64,000 nt of DNA from Sphagnum compactum (lineage: Eukaryota; Bryophyta; Sphagnopsida; Sphagnales), in assembly GCA_965153455.1 (NCBI GenBank), contig OZ234504.1, forward strand, positions 2,356,001-2,420,000. Reading direction: 5' to 3'. Positions 1 through 12,577 of this stretch are shown in pieces. Positions within the stretch are counted from its first letter, which is position 1. Every line of letters starts with the position of its first letter. Position numbers and translations under genes: made by a program. Under the pieces are notes generated by a model. The model was not told the DNA's origin. It saw only the letters and a list, made by a program, of their open reading frames with translations, and searched no databases.

Positions 1-1780
1 TTTGAGTGAATCCAGTGGTTGTAGTGAACGGGGATCAGTGAAGAAGTAGTGAATTCACTAGTCTAGTGAACGAGGACTAGTGAACTGCACCCACATTTTG
101 TAGTAGTGATTGGTTGGCTAAGTTCAGTTGAGATATTTCCTTGCATGTGGAGATTAACAATCACCATCTGATCTCCAATGTTCAGATGTGTATTGTGTGA
201 TAGTCACTGGAGAAGCTTTCCTAAAACTTATCTCCTTGCAAAGTGTTTCACGATTGTTTATGTGCCGAAAGAAGGACTAGAGGGAGAGTGACCAGGTTCA
301 GCATACAGAAGAAGTTTTGGACATGTAGCAATTGAGCTGTCCATTTCACCACATTATAACATCAATTTTTCATTACTGTTGTCACGGCACCCAGAAGACA
401 ATACCAAAATTATTAAATTTTCTTCTGTGATGTATATGCATATTTCAACAAACCTCGGTAATATTTACAACATGGACAGTTCCTTTAAGTTATAAACAAA
501 AATCTAGTCCATTAATGAATTAAGGTGTAATTCCAGAAGGCACTCCATGGCCATATGGTTAGTAGCAATAACCATAAATTTAGTACTAAAAATTAACCCG
601 TATTAACACATGAAATAGATCACAGGTCTGTGAAAACTTCAGTTTGTTTAGATTTAGTTTAAAGTCTGAATCAATGATGCTAGACCATTGTGGTTCAATT
701 AGCTAGTTAATAATTAGTATTTTGTTAAGCCCAAAAAATACAAAGTAAGATATTAAAACTGGTAGGTTGGAATTGAATATTCTATTTGGAGGGAACACAT
801 ACATCACAACAGTGAAAACCTACCCATATTTGGCCACCAGGAAGTTAGCTCTTAATGTTTAGACTCTACTAGAGGAAAATCAATCCGAACCCACACCCCA
901 CTCCCCTAAGTTAGAACACAAAAAGAAGGGCTCCTCACAACCCACCCTTCCCCTAATTTAATCCTTTCCAAATCCAAATTAGGTGAACGCATCCACTTTA
1001 GCCAGCAAGGTATATCGGTACAGGAATGAAAAACACCACTCGCAAAGTTATCATCCAAGCCCCCATGTTCGTCACGTCCCAATTCTCTAAGTCACACAAG
1101 CCTCCAACCCAACATGCTTATAAAATGCGCACTCTCGTTCAAACCCAATGTCCCTCGCAGCTTGCTACAATTTGACCTGCTTGTGCAATTTTTTGTAATT
1201 CACAACTACCATAGGTTTCCGGTAACTATGTGTGTTTTTGTGTTCTAGTAAAAGTTGTTCTTTATTTAGGGTTCCATCTCCTCTTGATCAGCTGAGTACA
1301 CATGAGCTACTAGCCCAGCAGAAACCAAGAGATTGGAAGGGGAACATTAGACAAATCGAGGGAGTGGGAGATGGAATTGTGACGAGCTGGGTTTGACGAT
1401 TAACTTACCCCACTGTATCACATTGTTTCAAGTTTGTTTTAAGTTTCTGATCATGTAGCTGCTTAATTAGTTGCTGTGTTTTATCATCGTGCTTGTTTCC
1501 CATCCCTTTGTTTGAGGCCAGTCGCATTAAAGTTCATTGGCAACAATGGCTATCAACTTGAAGCTCATCCAAGTTTTTCATTGGGGGTGAAAACTCTTTA
1601 AGGTGTACCAGCCAGGACAAAAAGAAGGGTCTCCTTTCCTTAGTCCTGTTTTGAAAAAATTCCTTGATTGAATGGATATAGACCATTTATTTGAATCGAT
1701 CGGGCCTAGTAAATTGAACTGGGCACGCGCACAAATTTGAATTTACCAGAGTCTGCGCACACTTTGCCTTCGTTGTCATC
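1..1780. other. Intergenic DNA without a recognisable gene
   Basis: No reading frame with family resemblance was found on either strand. The first 90 bases repeat short AGTGAA/ACTAGTGAA-type motifs. The rest is moderately AT-rich, with no obvious tandem repeat and no recognisable LTR or primer-binding site. Confidence 0.5.
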
Positions 1781-1947
1781 TAGGTTTGCTACAGTCTAAT
1801 ACCCTAAACCCTAATCACCTTCCCGCTTTGCGTTTGTCGGGTTTTGCTCCACACCATAGCCTGAGCTTATCATCATTGCTGGTATGTTATCTCGTTCAAT
1901 CTTTCCAACTTCTCCACACTACAACTTTTGTGATCTTTTGTGCACAC

Positions 1948-4226
1948 ATGAGTGACCTACCTAAGTTGTATGAAAAACTTTCAAAATGCATCAGAAAGGG
2001 GTTTGATTAAACTATAGGAAGGTCAGAACGACTTTGGCAATTAGACGAGTGGAATGTGAGCTATTGGGAGCACAAGCAGGACTGGTCTATAAACCTAAAG
2101 CGATACCCATCACCACCATATTCTCCAAAGAAGTTCGATGAATTAATTGACTCTGGTACAAATAGCCCTTTTAACGATGAAAAAACAAACAACACTATTT
2201 ATGCTTCACAAAAAATCAATGTGAGAAGATTTAAGGAAGGTTAAATTTTGATGTGGAACATTGCAGGTTTTGACATTCTGCAAGCAATAAGCCTTCGGCT
2301 TCTTAGTGTGCCCAATGCTTACAAGTCTTTCTTGTATCCACTAGAATTTAATCCTAAACAACTTTAAGAGTTTCTTGAGGGACGTACTTCTCAGTTCCTT
2401 TCATACCTTCGATTAGGGCTTCCAGTAGCAAACATGTGTTTATTGTGGTCACAATACAAAAAAGGAATTGCTCTTGATTCTTTTCCTTTTCATTTGTCTG
2501 ATACATTCATATTTTCAGGTAGTATTGTTCTTAAAGAGCATATTTTGCATACAATTCTAGTCATAACATAATTCAGTATCCTTTGCGCACATTGGTGCTA
2601 ACACAAATTTTTTTTACAAAGACAAAGAGTCTATTTCTTTGTGGTTGAAAAAGGAGACCCATTGGTTTTTTTGGTGGAAGGTGTGTATAACTATAGCTCA
2701 CCGATTCTTCTCAACACACATAGAGTTATACAAGTCTAGGCAAATCTAGGTGGGTTTGCTTTAACTTTGTGAAACTTAATCCTACATTTGATATTTGTTT
2801 TGAAGGATTAATTTGTTTACAGAAAAATCTCATACCTTTCTTGCATTATTCTTTTGATTTTTTGGAAATTGTTGGTTACAAGTTCCTTATATTTGCATTA
2901 ACAAGGTTGTTAGTGGTCTTGCTTTAAGCTTAGGGTTTAGGGTTATCTGTTTGGCCAAGATGGTCTCAAACTCCTTTAAAGTTCGCAAGAAGCTCTAATT
3001 TTTTTTTGTAAACTATGGTAGTTGTGATATGACATATTGGACTATTGTCATGAAATTGCCTAGATTTGGAACACAGCCTAAGAAACTAGTTGAAGATGGG
3101 CATATCACACTTGATGAGGTTGTAGTTCTGTTTGGCCCTAAAAAACCAATGGCTATAGATTAAACAACCCTAATCTCGATTTTGAGGTGAAGATGTGAGT
3201 TGAAGGATTGTAGTTCAAGTTCTACCTTACTAATGAAAAAATCACAGACAACGAATTTGGACACAAACTCTATTGGGGGATTATGGTAGAACAAAAGGTT
3301 GTACCCGTGAACTGGGCTTCTCTTAGTTTGGAGGTTGCCAAGGAGAAAGCTCAAAGAGGACTCAAAGGCATTCAAATTACAAAGGCCCACACTACAACAA
3401 TGGACAAGGATGTTGTTGTGAAGTTGGAAGGGGTCAACATTGGGTTTTTGAGCATGCATAAGCCCAAAAAAACTCTTCATGGCTTGACTATGGCAACAAA
3501 TCATGGAAGAAGACCAATTGGTTTCACCAAATAAGAGGTTTCTAGAATCAAAGAGTTACATGAACTAAAAAAGGTGGAGTTTGTACTTGTCAAGTCATCC
3601 ATTAAAAATGTTTTGCAATAGATGTCCAATCTTGAAGCAAAGGTGAAGCACCTTCATTCTCAAATGGAAGACAAAGAGGCAATATATGATAAAGGTAAGA
3701 TGGAGATGGAGATTGCAATGGGTAAGTTTTCAACCTAGAAAACATAGGTAAAAACTTTGTAGGTAGTTTTGATGGGTATGTCAAATGAGGACAAGGGCTG
3801 GAAGGGTTGCAAACTTCTATTAAGCTGCATCTTGACAAGTTAGATGGCCTTAATCATGAGGTGGATTATCATACCAAAGTTGTCAAAAGATTGGACCAGC
3901 ATGCTGGGTTTGGAGCTTCTTCATACCACAATACATGTAAAGAGTATGAAGATATTGATTCTAACATTACTAAGGCTGAACAAGCATTTGTTGCAGTTCA
4001 AGTTATTGTGGAGTTCATCCAAAACCAAGTAGAACATATGCACTTAGGGTTTGGAGTTTGGATCTTTCCTTTGCCCATTGTGTACCCAAGTGAACACGTC
4101 GAAGACCAAAGGAGCTTCATATTAGTCAAGGCTTGCCCATTGTGTCAAAAATGGTTTCATGCAAATGACATTGTTGTTGCATCTTGTGGGCATACTTATC
4201 ACCCATTTTGTTTATATTCTCATTAA
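1948..4226 (+). pseudogene. Decayed coding relic: coiled-coil protein with RING-like C-terminus
   Basis: I do not recognise the family. Protein-like stretches lie on the plus strand and are broken by stops and frameshifts. One begins at 1948 (MSDLPKLYEKLSK), continues past a stop through 2056-2244 (YWEHKQDWSINLKRY), and is followed by segments near 2280-2520. Another lies at 3050-3160 (RFGTQPKKLVEDGHITLDEV). At 3283-3534 and 3570-3735 the sequence is rich in K, E and L and looks like coiled coil. The last open part (3807-4226) ends in a cysteine/histidine cluster, CPLC then about 13 residues then CGHTYHPFC, which resembles half of a RING-H2 finger. There are no convincing splice sites between pieces, so an intronless or retro-copied gene, or a transposon passenger, is more likely than a spliced gene. 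The function is unknown. Confidence 0.4.
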
Positions 4227-7180
4227 GTATCAGCTATTCAGTTATGCTCCTTTTTTTGTTATGTAAAAAACACGCATTTTGAAATGTCAAAAATAGGTTA
4301 GCAAATTACTTTCGTGCACTATTTCAAAAACAAGCTATGTTAAAACTATTGATTTCATTTAAAGTTTAATTTTCACTTTTGCAATCCAAATTTCAATGAA
4401 ATGAAAAATTGTCAACTTGCATATTCAATTATTTTATGTTATGTTAAATCAAATGAATAGTTGTGTTAATCTTGCATCCAACTTAAACTAGCTAGCTACC
4501 GTTGTTATCATTAAGAATCAAACAATTTATAGATTCACTTCGTGATAGACTTCATTTTGAATCATGATTTCTTCTTATGAATCTAACACCAAGTTCAAAA
4601 GTGTAGGTAGGAATGATTTTTAGTGAATGAAGGCATGACACATCACAATGGTTAAATGAAAGAAAACATTCACCATGTCCTTGATTGTTTTGTGAATACT
4701 TTTACCTTGTTATTTGAGTACTTCAAGCGATTATTGATACTTTGATCCTACATCTTGGTTCAATGATCTTTGATTTCCAATTGCATATTGAATTTTATGT
4801 AATCCAAACCTTCCATTGTCACCAAGTGTTGCCTTAATGTTGTTTTGATTTGTTAAATCTATTATCTATGAAAAAATGTTTCAATGCTTTCATTTGACCC
4901 TTACGGTCTCAAGTGTTATGTTACACCTACGTGAAATTGGAGTTGTTGGAAGCTACAAAAGCACATCACATTTGGTTGGATCATTTAAAAGATTAACGAA
5001 ATCAAAAGTTGAATCAAGGACCATCATCATAATCATCTAGGTTCATAACATTCACCCAAGCTTGTGGTTACATTATAGTTCATCTATTACATAATCCTTG
5101 CCAAACAATGTGTATGAATGTTTAGATGCACAAAATCTTATTCCTTTTGCATGTCAATTTCAAGTAATACTAAAACATAATTTTTGTCACATTCCACTAG
5201 TAGATCTCTCACAATGTGTAAGGATAAGTGGTTCATTAATGATCTTCTACAAAATGTTTGATGCATTTGTAGAAGTTTGAAAGTTTATTGTAATTTGAAT
5301 GAAATTTGTTCCACTTATCCTCACACATTTTGTTGTTTATTGGCACCCTAGAATGAACAAGTTTTTAAAGTTTGTTCAGAATCATGTTTCACTATTGTGC
5401 AATAGGTATCATGTGCATTATTGGATGTAACAATTCCTTTTGAAAATGCATGTTCAATATGTTTACATTTTATTAGCACCATTACCTTGTTTTGTTCCCA
5501 ATTTGCCTACCTTGGACACATCATTTGATTGCTTTTTCTTTTAATGATCCTCTTCCACCTTTCCCACATGTTCCATTTGTTAACATCATTGTGTTGCATA
5601 TTGACATTGTCAATTTTTTGTTTCCATTATAAACCATGTGACAAAAAAAGATGTGATTGATATAGAAAGAAGTGCATGCAACAAAAAAAGGTGCAATAGA
5701 AAGAAAAGTTGTGAAGGTACTTAAAAGCTTGTTACACTATATAATGTTTTTGGCAACAAAACTTTTAAATTGAATCGAAGGGCATTTTTGTGATGGTGGG
5801 CAAAGCTTTGTGAATTCAAAAAGTTTTTGGGTGATGATGGGTAGGATGATTGAAGATTAGTATCTTATTTAATTAGCTTTGGTGGTGATAACTTATAATT
5901 ATCAATAGAGGTGTGAAACTTCAAATTTGAAAGATTTTACAAGTTGTGATACTAACCTATCATTAGGCTCAACATTTTGTGATAATGTCAACAATAACAT
6001 AGACATGTTATGCAAATTATTTACCTATGACACATCTTAAGTATGAACAAACCTTGTTATTTGTGACATTACCAACACCACAATCTACATGTGTGAATGC
6101 TTAAAGTGACATTCAACTATACAAATGACCAATATTGCAATAATATTAAAGTTTGGAGCACCAAAATCCCTCGTTCAACCCTTAAGAACCTAAGCTTTGT
6201 ATACACTTGTTGTACCTTTAATTGAAGCCTTAGTTAGAAATATGGTCCGATCTAGTGTTTTCTAAATAAGTTTTATGATGTAGTATCATTAATGAACATC
6301 TAAAAAAAAACCATTAATTAACAACATGTTTGTAAAGAATTGGCAAAATTTGTCTCAAAATTAAAAACTATGTCAAAATGTGGCAAAATTTAACATATTA
6401 TTTCTAGAAACACTTCATTCATAAGATGAACTACAAGACTAACTAAAATATTAATGTAATATGCATCCCAATAAACATTATATATTGTACATTGTGATGG
6501 ATGAAACCACAAGGTTTACCTCACATGTGTTGGCCTATAGATGTTTAAAAAACCAAGTTATATTGTATTGCACGTTTCATAATGTGATTACAATGCTAGT
6601 TTTAATTATATGTGTGCATTAAAATGTACAAAATTATCATGTAATCATTTCTTGAAATTAATTACTACAAAAAATGAAAATATTGTGGTTCTCATATTCT
6701 TAGGTTACTTACATTTATAAACATGATTTCAAAACCTATGGAATGGTAAAATTAAATTTATAATTATGTATTTCACACTTTTCGTAGAATCAAGTCTAGA
6801 CTTTTTTTTTCTGGCCATATTTCACATTATTGTGAAATCTTGGAATTTCTTTGTCACAAATTCAATGGTGATTTAAAAAGTTGCCAAATTTTCAAATAAA
6901 AAACCAAATTTAAATTTTTTTTGCCAGATTTCTATATACAATTCAAGTAGGTAGCCAAATTTGGCTAAATTGGCTATGGATGATCACCACCTTGGCTACA
7001 TCAAAAAATTGAAAAAGAAAAAAGACACTAAAAGAATTGTTTGAAAATTCATAAGGTAAATAATTTGTTTATTTATTATATAAAAAAACTGGTCTGGTTT
7101 TTTTGGAATAAAATGCTAGGTATAGGTTAGTGTTTTTGTTCACACGTTGAGAAACTGAAAGGATCTTTCTGCGAAGGTGC
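4227..7180. other. AT-rich intergenic DNA
   Basis: No gene is visible on either strand. The segment is AT-rich, with many short poly-A/T runs and TTTGGCAAAA-like words. Its last part (about 6955-7030) matches a dispersed repeat seen again near 51752-51825. Confidence 0.5.
6955..7030 (+). repeat. Dispersed AT-rich repeat, copy 1
   Basis: The word CCAAATTTGGCTAAAT, followed by ATGG-ATGAT, a CACTT/CACCTTGG stretch and then AAAATTGAAAAA, recurs in the same order and strand at 51752-51825. This indicates a dispersed repeat family of unknown type. Confidence 0.4.
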
Positions 7181-7379
7181 TGCCTCGTGTTTTGTGACGT
7201 GTTCACACACAACGCGCTTCTCGTCTCTCTCGTCCCTACTTCCCCCCACCTGCTCTGCGCCTTCTCTTCTTTCCTTTGTTTTTCCGTCTCCCACGCCATC
7301 GCCGATACGCGTATGCAGTTCCATCAACTTTCCTCTCTTCCTCTTCCTACTCCTACTACTACGCCTTCGATGGCGTGAA

Positions 7380-7758
7380 TACTATTTAAGTCTCTCGACG
7401 ACGGAGCACGGCTCTCAACTCGACATCAAGTTTATTTCTCTAAGTATTCATTTTTCTCGCCCCCTCTTTTTTTCCATTTTTCTTCTTTGCCGAGGACATT
7501 CGATCTAGGTGCAGTGTGGATCTGCTTGGCGCCGTTTCACGGGTTGTTGCTTAAGGTAGCCTCGTCGCAGTCAGAAACTTGCACATCCCACTTTTGTCAA
7601 ATATTTTACTTGTATATTTCATTCTCGCTGCGGTGTTTTCGGTATTGATTGTGGGGAAGGCTCTTGAACTTCTTGTAGCCAGCAGCGCGGGCCGGGCAAG
7701 AAGAATTTTTGTTGTGCGATCATCGGACCTCACGCGTTTCTGCTGGTCTTCATAATAA
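7380..7758 (+). promoter_or_regulatory. Probable core promoter and leader of the PRA1 gene
   Basis: A TATA-like TATTTAA lies at about 7383, roughly 375 bases before the PRA1 ATG, at the end of a CT-rich tract (about 7200-7370) of the kind common in plant leaders. The region is markedly more GC-rich than the DNA before it. The transcription start cannot be fixed from sequence alone. Confidence 0.25.
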
Positions 7759-8391
7759 ATGGGGGTGATTCCAGAAGCGAGTGATAATTCTTCAGGAGTG
7801 CCGGGAGTCACGGCTCCAAGCGCTGCTGCTGCCAGTCCTACGGCTCGCGAAATCATGTCACGCAGTCTCGAGTCCATTCGAATTGCGCTAGAGCCAAGGC
7901 GACCATGGGCGGAGATGACAGATCTATCAGCATTCAGCAAACCTGAATCGCTGAGTGATGCAGCCGATCGCATTCGCAAGAATTGGTGGCATTTCCGTCT
8001 CAATTACGGCATAGTTATAGCAGCAGTGTTTGCATTGAGGTCGGTGGTACATCCATTTGACCTCTTGTTGTTAGTTTCAATACTTGCCGGATGGACTTAC
8101 CTCTACTTCGTGAGAACGGATGCTGTGGTTGTATTCGGGAGGACGCTGAGTGAAACGGAGCTTCTTCTCTTCGCGACTCTACTCTCGGTTGTGCTGCTGC
8201 TGATGGCGGACATTGTATCACTTCTCATAACTTCCTTACTCATAGGAATCGGCTTCACTTTGATTCACGGTGCTTTCCGAGCTGTGCCTGATGATCTCTT
8301 CCTTCACGACCAGGATGCTCCAAGTGGTTTCTTTCCATTCTTTGGCTCTTCAGGAGCCCCCGTGAATCCACCTGTTTCATCTCATGTGTGA
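7759..8391 (+). CDS. PRA1 family protein (prenylated Rab acceptor), single exon
   Basis: Intact 210-residue intronless reading frame. PRA1 proteins are small endomembrane proteins of the ER and Golgi that bind prenylated Rab GTPases and take part in vesicle traffic. The order of parts fits the family. There is a variable Ser/Ala-rich N-terminus (1-30), then RPW at 48-50, and the conserved NWWHFRLNY block (75-83) just before the first hydrophobic hairpin (about 84-118). A short polar link carrying FGRTLSETE follows (126-134), then the second hydrophobic hairpin (about 135-170), HGAFR (170-174) and a polar C-terminus. The length is usual for plant PRA1 proteins. The start was chosen because it is the first in-frame ATG, has G at +4, and gives the usual N-terminus. 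The gene stands alone, with about 7 kb of gene-poor DNA upstream. No CAAX-type tail is present, as expected for this family. Confidence 0.93.
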   Translation: MGVIPEASDNSSGVPGVTAPSAAAASPTAREIMSRSLESIRIALEPRRPWAEMTDLSAFSKPESLSDAADRIRKNWWHFRLNYGIVIAAVFALRSVVHPFDLLLLVSILAGWTYLYFVRTDAVVVFGRTLSETELLLFATLLSVVLLLMADIVSLLITSLLIGIGFTLIHGAFRAVPDDLFLHDQDAPSGFFPFFGSSGAPVNPPVSSHV

Positions 8392-9700
8392 GCTATGCAC
8401 CGTATCTATAACTTCTCACACCGGTAGGTGGTTCTTTTCTTAATCTCTGGAGCAGGCTGACAATGCAATCAAAATACTGTTCTCTTCTCTCTCATTAGCT
8501 GCCCAATTGATTGCCTTTTAGAAGCTACCTCGTATTGAACATAGTTCCTGCTTGTTTCCTTTCTTGCAGCCATATCAATAGTCAATCATGACTAGAGAAG
8601 TGGTGTTCCTGACAGGTTATTTCAGAATGCATTGTAATGTTTCTGTGTCCTGCACTCTCAGGATGACATGATTTTAGGTACTCTGCAGATGTGCAGATGT
8701 TGCATTTCAGGAATCCTAGAACAATGACATTGCCATTTGGCTCCTGTATGTTGAGCTCTTGTGATGTCTTCACAAATTTTCAAGACGCAATTCGTGATGA
8801 GGAGATGTTCACATTTCCTTTGAGGAGATGTGTAGTTCACCATGCATCAAGCTTCAAACCCTAAACCCTAAACCCATTGTGGTTAAGTTGTATGTTTGAG
8901 TCACCTCTGTGTCACTGCCTGTGATGCTTTTATATGCTTCAGTACGCACTAGATTGCTGGTTTATTATGTACAGCAAGTCTTGCCTTCTATTCCATGTGT
9001 TCAATCTGTTTCATTTGTTCTGCATTCATTGCATGAAATTCCCTAATAGTTCACTGCTTGCATGGTGGACTGCTCTCACGAATGTATGTTGTGTTGATTC
9101 TGCCCTTTGTATCCAAGGTAGGGTTTTGGATGCAAATTTTTGGAAAGAACTGAACCAATCTGCAGGCAATACAGCAATTTGTAATTCCCTTCTGAGTTTA
9201 TCCCTCACCTGCAAAAGGAAGCTCCACTATTGTGCAGGTTTCAAATATGGTAGTACCGTTTTCAGATTTGGCACTTGGGTGCTGAATAATTTTATTTTTT
9301 TCAAAATCCACTTCGGCAGTAAAAAGAATAAGAAAGTTTCAGCAACATATATAGGGAGCTTCTTTGGCATCTAGACTCTGAATCTTTATCATAATAAGAC
9401 CTTTAACATCAATTTCTATTGCTTCTTTTTGCAAAATTGGGGATACATAGTTTTCCACCAAATTATAGGATAGAGAAATATTGTCAATTATCAAATACTT
9501 GCTCTCCAAATGGTGCATTCCCCTGAAGCAAGAAGCTCCCACCATTTTTTGTACTTTGCCCTCCTTTGTAATTTCCTTAAATTTTGGCATTTCCAGAAAT
9601 AATTTAATTACCACCTTGCAAAACCAGGTGCCTGATGAAAAGTGGAACCAGCAGATGACAATTTGTCCCACTTAGGTCTCATGTTGGGAAGGTACCCACT
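8392..9700. other. 3' flank of the PRA1 gene and intergenic DNA
   Basis: The first few hundred bases are probably 3' UTR. After that only short frames without family resemblance are seen, including 8934-9374, which lacks coding character. Confidence 0.4.
8856..8875 (+). repeat. Interstitial telomere-like repeat
   Basis: Nearly three copies of the plant telomere unit CCCTAAA lie in a row. Two-unit versions occur near 1801, 2935, 14530 and 29730. They may be telo-box promoter motifs or old break-repair scars; the sequence does not decide. Confidence 0.6.
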
Positions 9701-9710
9701 TTGGTGTCTG

Positions 9711-10030
9711 GTTCCAGTTCGAAAGAATGGAACTGGAACCAGGTCTTATTTGGAACCAAAACAAAACTGGAATTGGAATCAGATTGTCTGGTTCCAGTTC
9801 GAAAGAATGGAACTGGAACCAGGTCTTATTTGGAACCGAAACAAAACTGGAATTGGAATCAGATTGTCTAGTTCCAGTTCGAAAGAATGGAACTGGAACC
9901 AGGTCTTATTTGGAACCGAAACAAAACTGGAATTGGAATCAGATTGTCTGGTTCCAGTTCGGAAGGATGGAACTGGAACCAGGACTTATTCGGAACCGAA
10001 ACAACACTGGAATTGGAATCAGATTTTATT
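9711..10030 (+). repeat. 80-bp minisatellite, four units, each with a hairpin
   Basis: Four consecutive units with an exact 80-base period: the GAAAGAATGG word falls at 9721, 9801 and 9881, and a variant falls at 9961. Each unit contains GGTTCCAGTTC, nine bases, then GAACTGGAACC, a perfect 11-bp inverted repeat. Because 80 is not a multiple of three, the array is open in three frames and produces overlapping WNWNQ-type frames that are not genes. Diverged GGAACCA/ACTGG words continue to about 10300. Confidence 0.9.
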
Positions 10031-10324
10031 TTCTTAAGAAACCGACCTGGAACTATGTCTTGGACGTGGACTCAGAAGTGGAACCAAGATACATGGTTTT
10101 GAAAGAAAAGTGACTAGAACCAAGGTCAACTAGAGGTTAATTGACAGTTAACTGCTGGTTCTGATCCAAGTTAGTAAGAACCATTGAACTGGAATGAGGT
10201 CTGATTTTCAGAGCTGGATCAGATTTTCTTTGAAGAACTGGACCTGGGAGTGAATTATCACCAGTCCATTTGCATGTGGAAGTGGAACCAAGACAGTTTT
10301 AATTTATTTTTAGAAACCAGAGGT

Positions 10325-10470
10325 TTTTCATAAAAGTAAAGAACCACGCAACACTGCACAAAATGAAACAACTTAAAAATCTTGGGAAACTAGTCCAAAA
10401 ACCGGGCTGGAGTGACGCAGCCCCCATGACTGCACCAGTTCCGTTGGGATGAACTAGTGTTCATCCCAGT
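10325..10470 (+). repeat. Dispersed repeat shared with 13245-13325 and 52125-52200
   Basis: The part at 10340-10400 (AACACTG, ACAATGAAACAACTTAAAA, GGGAAACTAGTC) recurs at 13265-13325. The part at 10402-10470 (GGGCTGGAGTGA, AGCCCCCATGACTGCACCA, then a GGATGAA word) recurs at 52125-52200. The two parts sit side by side only here, so this looks like one older element of which the other loci keep different pieces. Confidence 0.5.
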
Positions 10471-10619
10471 TATTGAACCACCCACAGTCAGAAAGGTTGA
10501 GTCAAAAAAAGTTTCTTGCTCGCCCTCCAACAGTTTCTTTTTTTTTTTTTCACCTCATATCACCCCTGGTCACCCGACTACCCCATTTACCCACCTACCC
10601 CACTCATTTTGCAATGGCA

Positions 10620-12040
10620 AAAATCTATATCTCTTCTTGATTAAACTTTTCAAATTATATATTATTTAAATAAAAATTTATTTTGATTCTGAGAAGTAAG
10701 TCAGATTTTATTTTCTGCCTTTATTTAATAATATGTTAAAATATGTTTATAACAAAACAAAATCAAAATTCAATATTTTTGAACATAGAAATATATAATA
10801 AATAGTTTATAATGTATCATATGTATATAAGATATAAAATACACGACATATACAATTATGTATACAGATTATATATAAATTTTAAAACTAAATAATATTT
10901 TATTGTGGGCCTTACTTGATAAAAAAAGTAAAACATAATATTCATCCATGAAAATATAAGTTTTTTGATCCAATATACAGATCCAATAGTTTATCCATAT
11001 AAATTCACTTATATCTAATGTATTACAATATTTTATTATTATATAATATATTAATAAAAATATTTTTGAATAAAATGAATATAAATAAAAGTTATTTATA
11101 TTTTTTTTCATTTTTTAAGTATTTACGTTTTCAATTATATAATCAAACTCATATTATGATATAAAAATTAACATGTATGTATTTAATATACCATATTTAA
11201 ATGTATTATTCTTAAATACACTACATAACTAAATACACTATGTAACATTGAATTTGAGAATAATGTTATTATATGTTGATACATCATATTTTATGAACTA
11301 TTTGTATTAAATTTCATAATTAAAATTTACTATGTAATAAAAAAAATTCATATTTTTAATTTGGACAAAGTATGAAAAAGATAAGGATGATTAAAGAAAA
11401 AAAAAGTTTTGTTGAAATGTATTGAAATGCAAGATTTACATGAAATTCTCTTCAATTCAAGTTTCTAAAAATTATTTTCATAAATATTTGTGTGTAGAGT
11501 TTTGAAAAAAATTCACAATGAAGCTTAAATAATTTCATTTGGACTTAATATGAGAAAGATATTACTAATTAAAGTTGGCTTTTGAAAAAGTTTTAGTTAC
11601 ATTTCAATTTGAAGCTGAAGTGCAAGTAAAAGGTTTAACCCATATGTTTTTTTTTAATCTCATCTCACTAAGTTATATAAAGAACATGTTTTCCTTTCAT
11701 TACTCACACAGAAATGCATATGCCAATTTGAGGTGAGTGAAAAAATGCTTAACTTTAAATGTAAATTGCAACATGAATGAAATAATTTGAATTAACTAAT
11801 CAATATTAAATTATCTGAATTCAATAATCAATGTTAAATAATTGGATTAAATAATTATAATATTCAAAAATAATAATTGTTCATATGTTAGTGAATTTAT
11901 TTCTCCGTATCAAGTTGTTGTCAATCACCAAGCCATTGACAAATCCGTTAGGAATTCACTAGAATCAAAATTGACCTAATTCACTACAAAACCCAAAAAC
12001 CGGACCTGGAAGTGAATAAATAAATTAGTGCCCCCAGTTT
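10620..12040. other. Very AT-rich intergenic DNA
   Basis: Dominated by ATATAT/TTTAAATA words, with no coding potential on either strand. The minus-strand frame 10869-11111 is a low-complexity artefact (Y, I, K, N, F). Confidence 0.6.
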
Positions 12041-12044
12041 ACAA

Positions 12045-12450
12045 TGAGGGTATTAGCCCAGGCCAAAAATGGTGATAAATAGTTTTGGAAATAGAAATTT
12101 CATGCAGCCAATGGGAAGGCTCAGCATGCGCTCAAAGTGCCTTGATTTTTTTCTTTTAAGTTTTGCGTGGTCAGTGGCCCAGAGGATTTTTTTTCCTTTT
12201 TCCCTTTGTTCCCAACATGTTCCCTTCAAGTTCCCAATGGGTTCCCATCAGGTTCCAATATGTTCTGTAGGTTCCCAATGGGTTCCCCAAGGGTATTCCC
12301 AATAGCACCTCGCTTTAATCCCATATGTTTTGCCCAAAGTCCTCCCCTTCTCACCTATATAGGTGGGCCAAAGAGGGAGACTCTCCATCTTCCCACAGGC
12401 GGCCTTCATAGTTTCAACTTTTTTTTGTGATAGGCCAATAAAATTGGCTC
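12045..12450 (+). repeat. GTTCCCAATG-type repeat element, copy 1
   Basis: The element starts near the word GGCCAAAAATGGTGAT, followed by TTTCATGCAGCCA, a TTCTTTTAAGTTT tract, and then a run of short GTTCCCAATG/GTTCCCATCAGG units. It ends with GGTGGGCCAAAG, a GGAGA word, TAGTTTCAA and GATAGGCCAATAAAATTGGCTC. The same ordered parts reappear at 12578-13130 and, partly, at 13925-14160. No protein is encoded. Confidence 0.65.
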
Positions 12451-12577
12451 AATCTCAGAAAAAAAAAGTTGGACTTGTGAGGCACCCCAAACTAATTAAT
12501 ATGAAACAGAATAAGTACCCCCAGTTCATGCAGTAATTGATAGGTGGGGTGATCTTGGCAAGTGATATTAGGTAGTC

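Noticed and set aside
1-7000. Possible LTR retrotransposon ends in the first 7 kb
   Set aside because: No paired long terminal repeats, primer-binding site, polypurine tract or gag/pol motifs were found.
7551-8003. 150-codon minus-strand frame overlapping the PRA1 start
   Set aside because: Antisense shadow of the PRA1 coding region, with no family resemblance.
8934-9374. 146-codon plus-strand frame after the PRA1 gene
   Set aside because: Cys/Phe/Leu-rich without domains. It lies in DNA with no other coding signal and looks like chance.
9642-10113. Overlapping WNWNQ-rich frames
   Set aside because: They are products of the 80-bp minisatellite, open in three frames at once.
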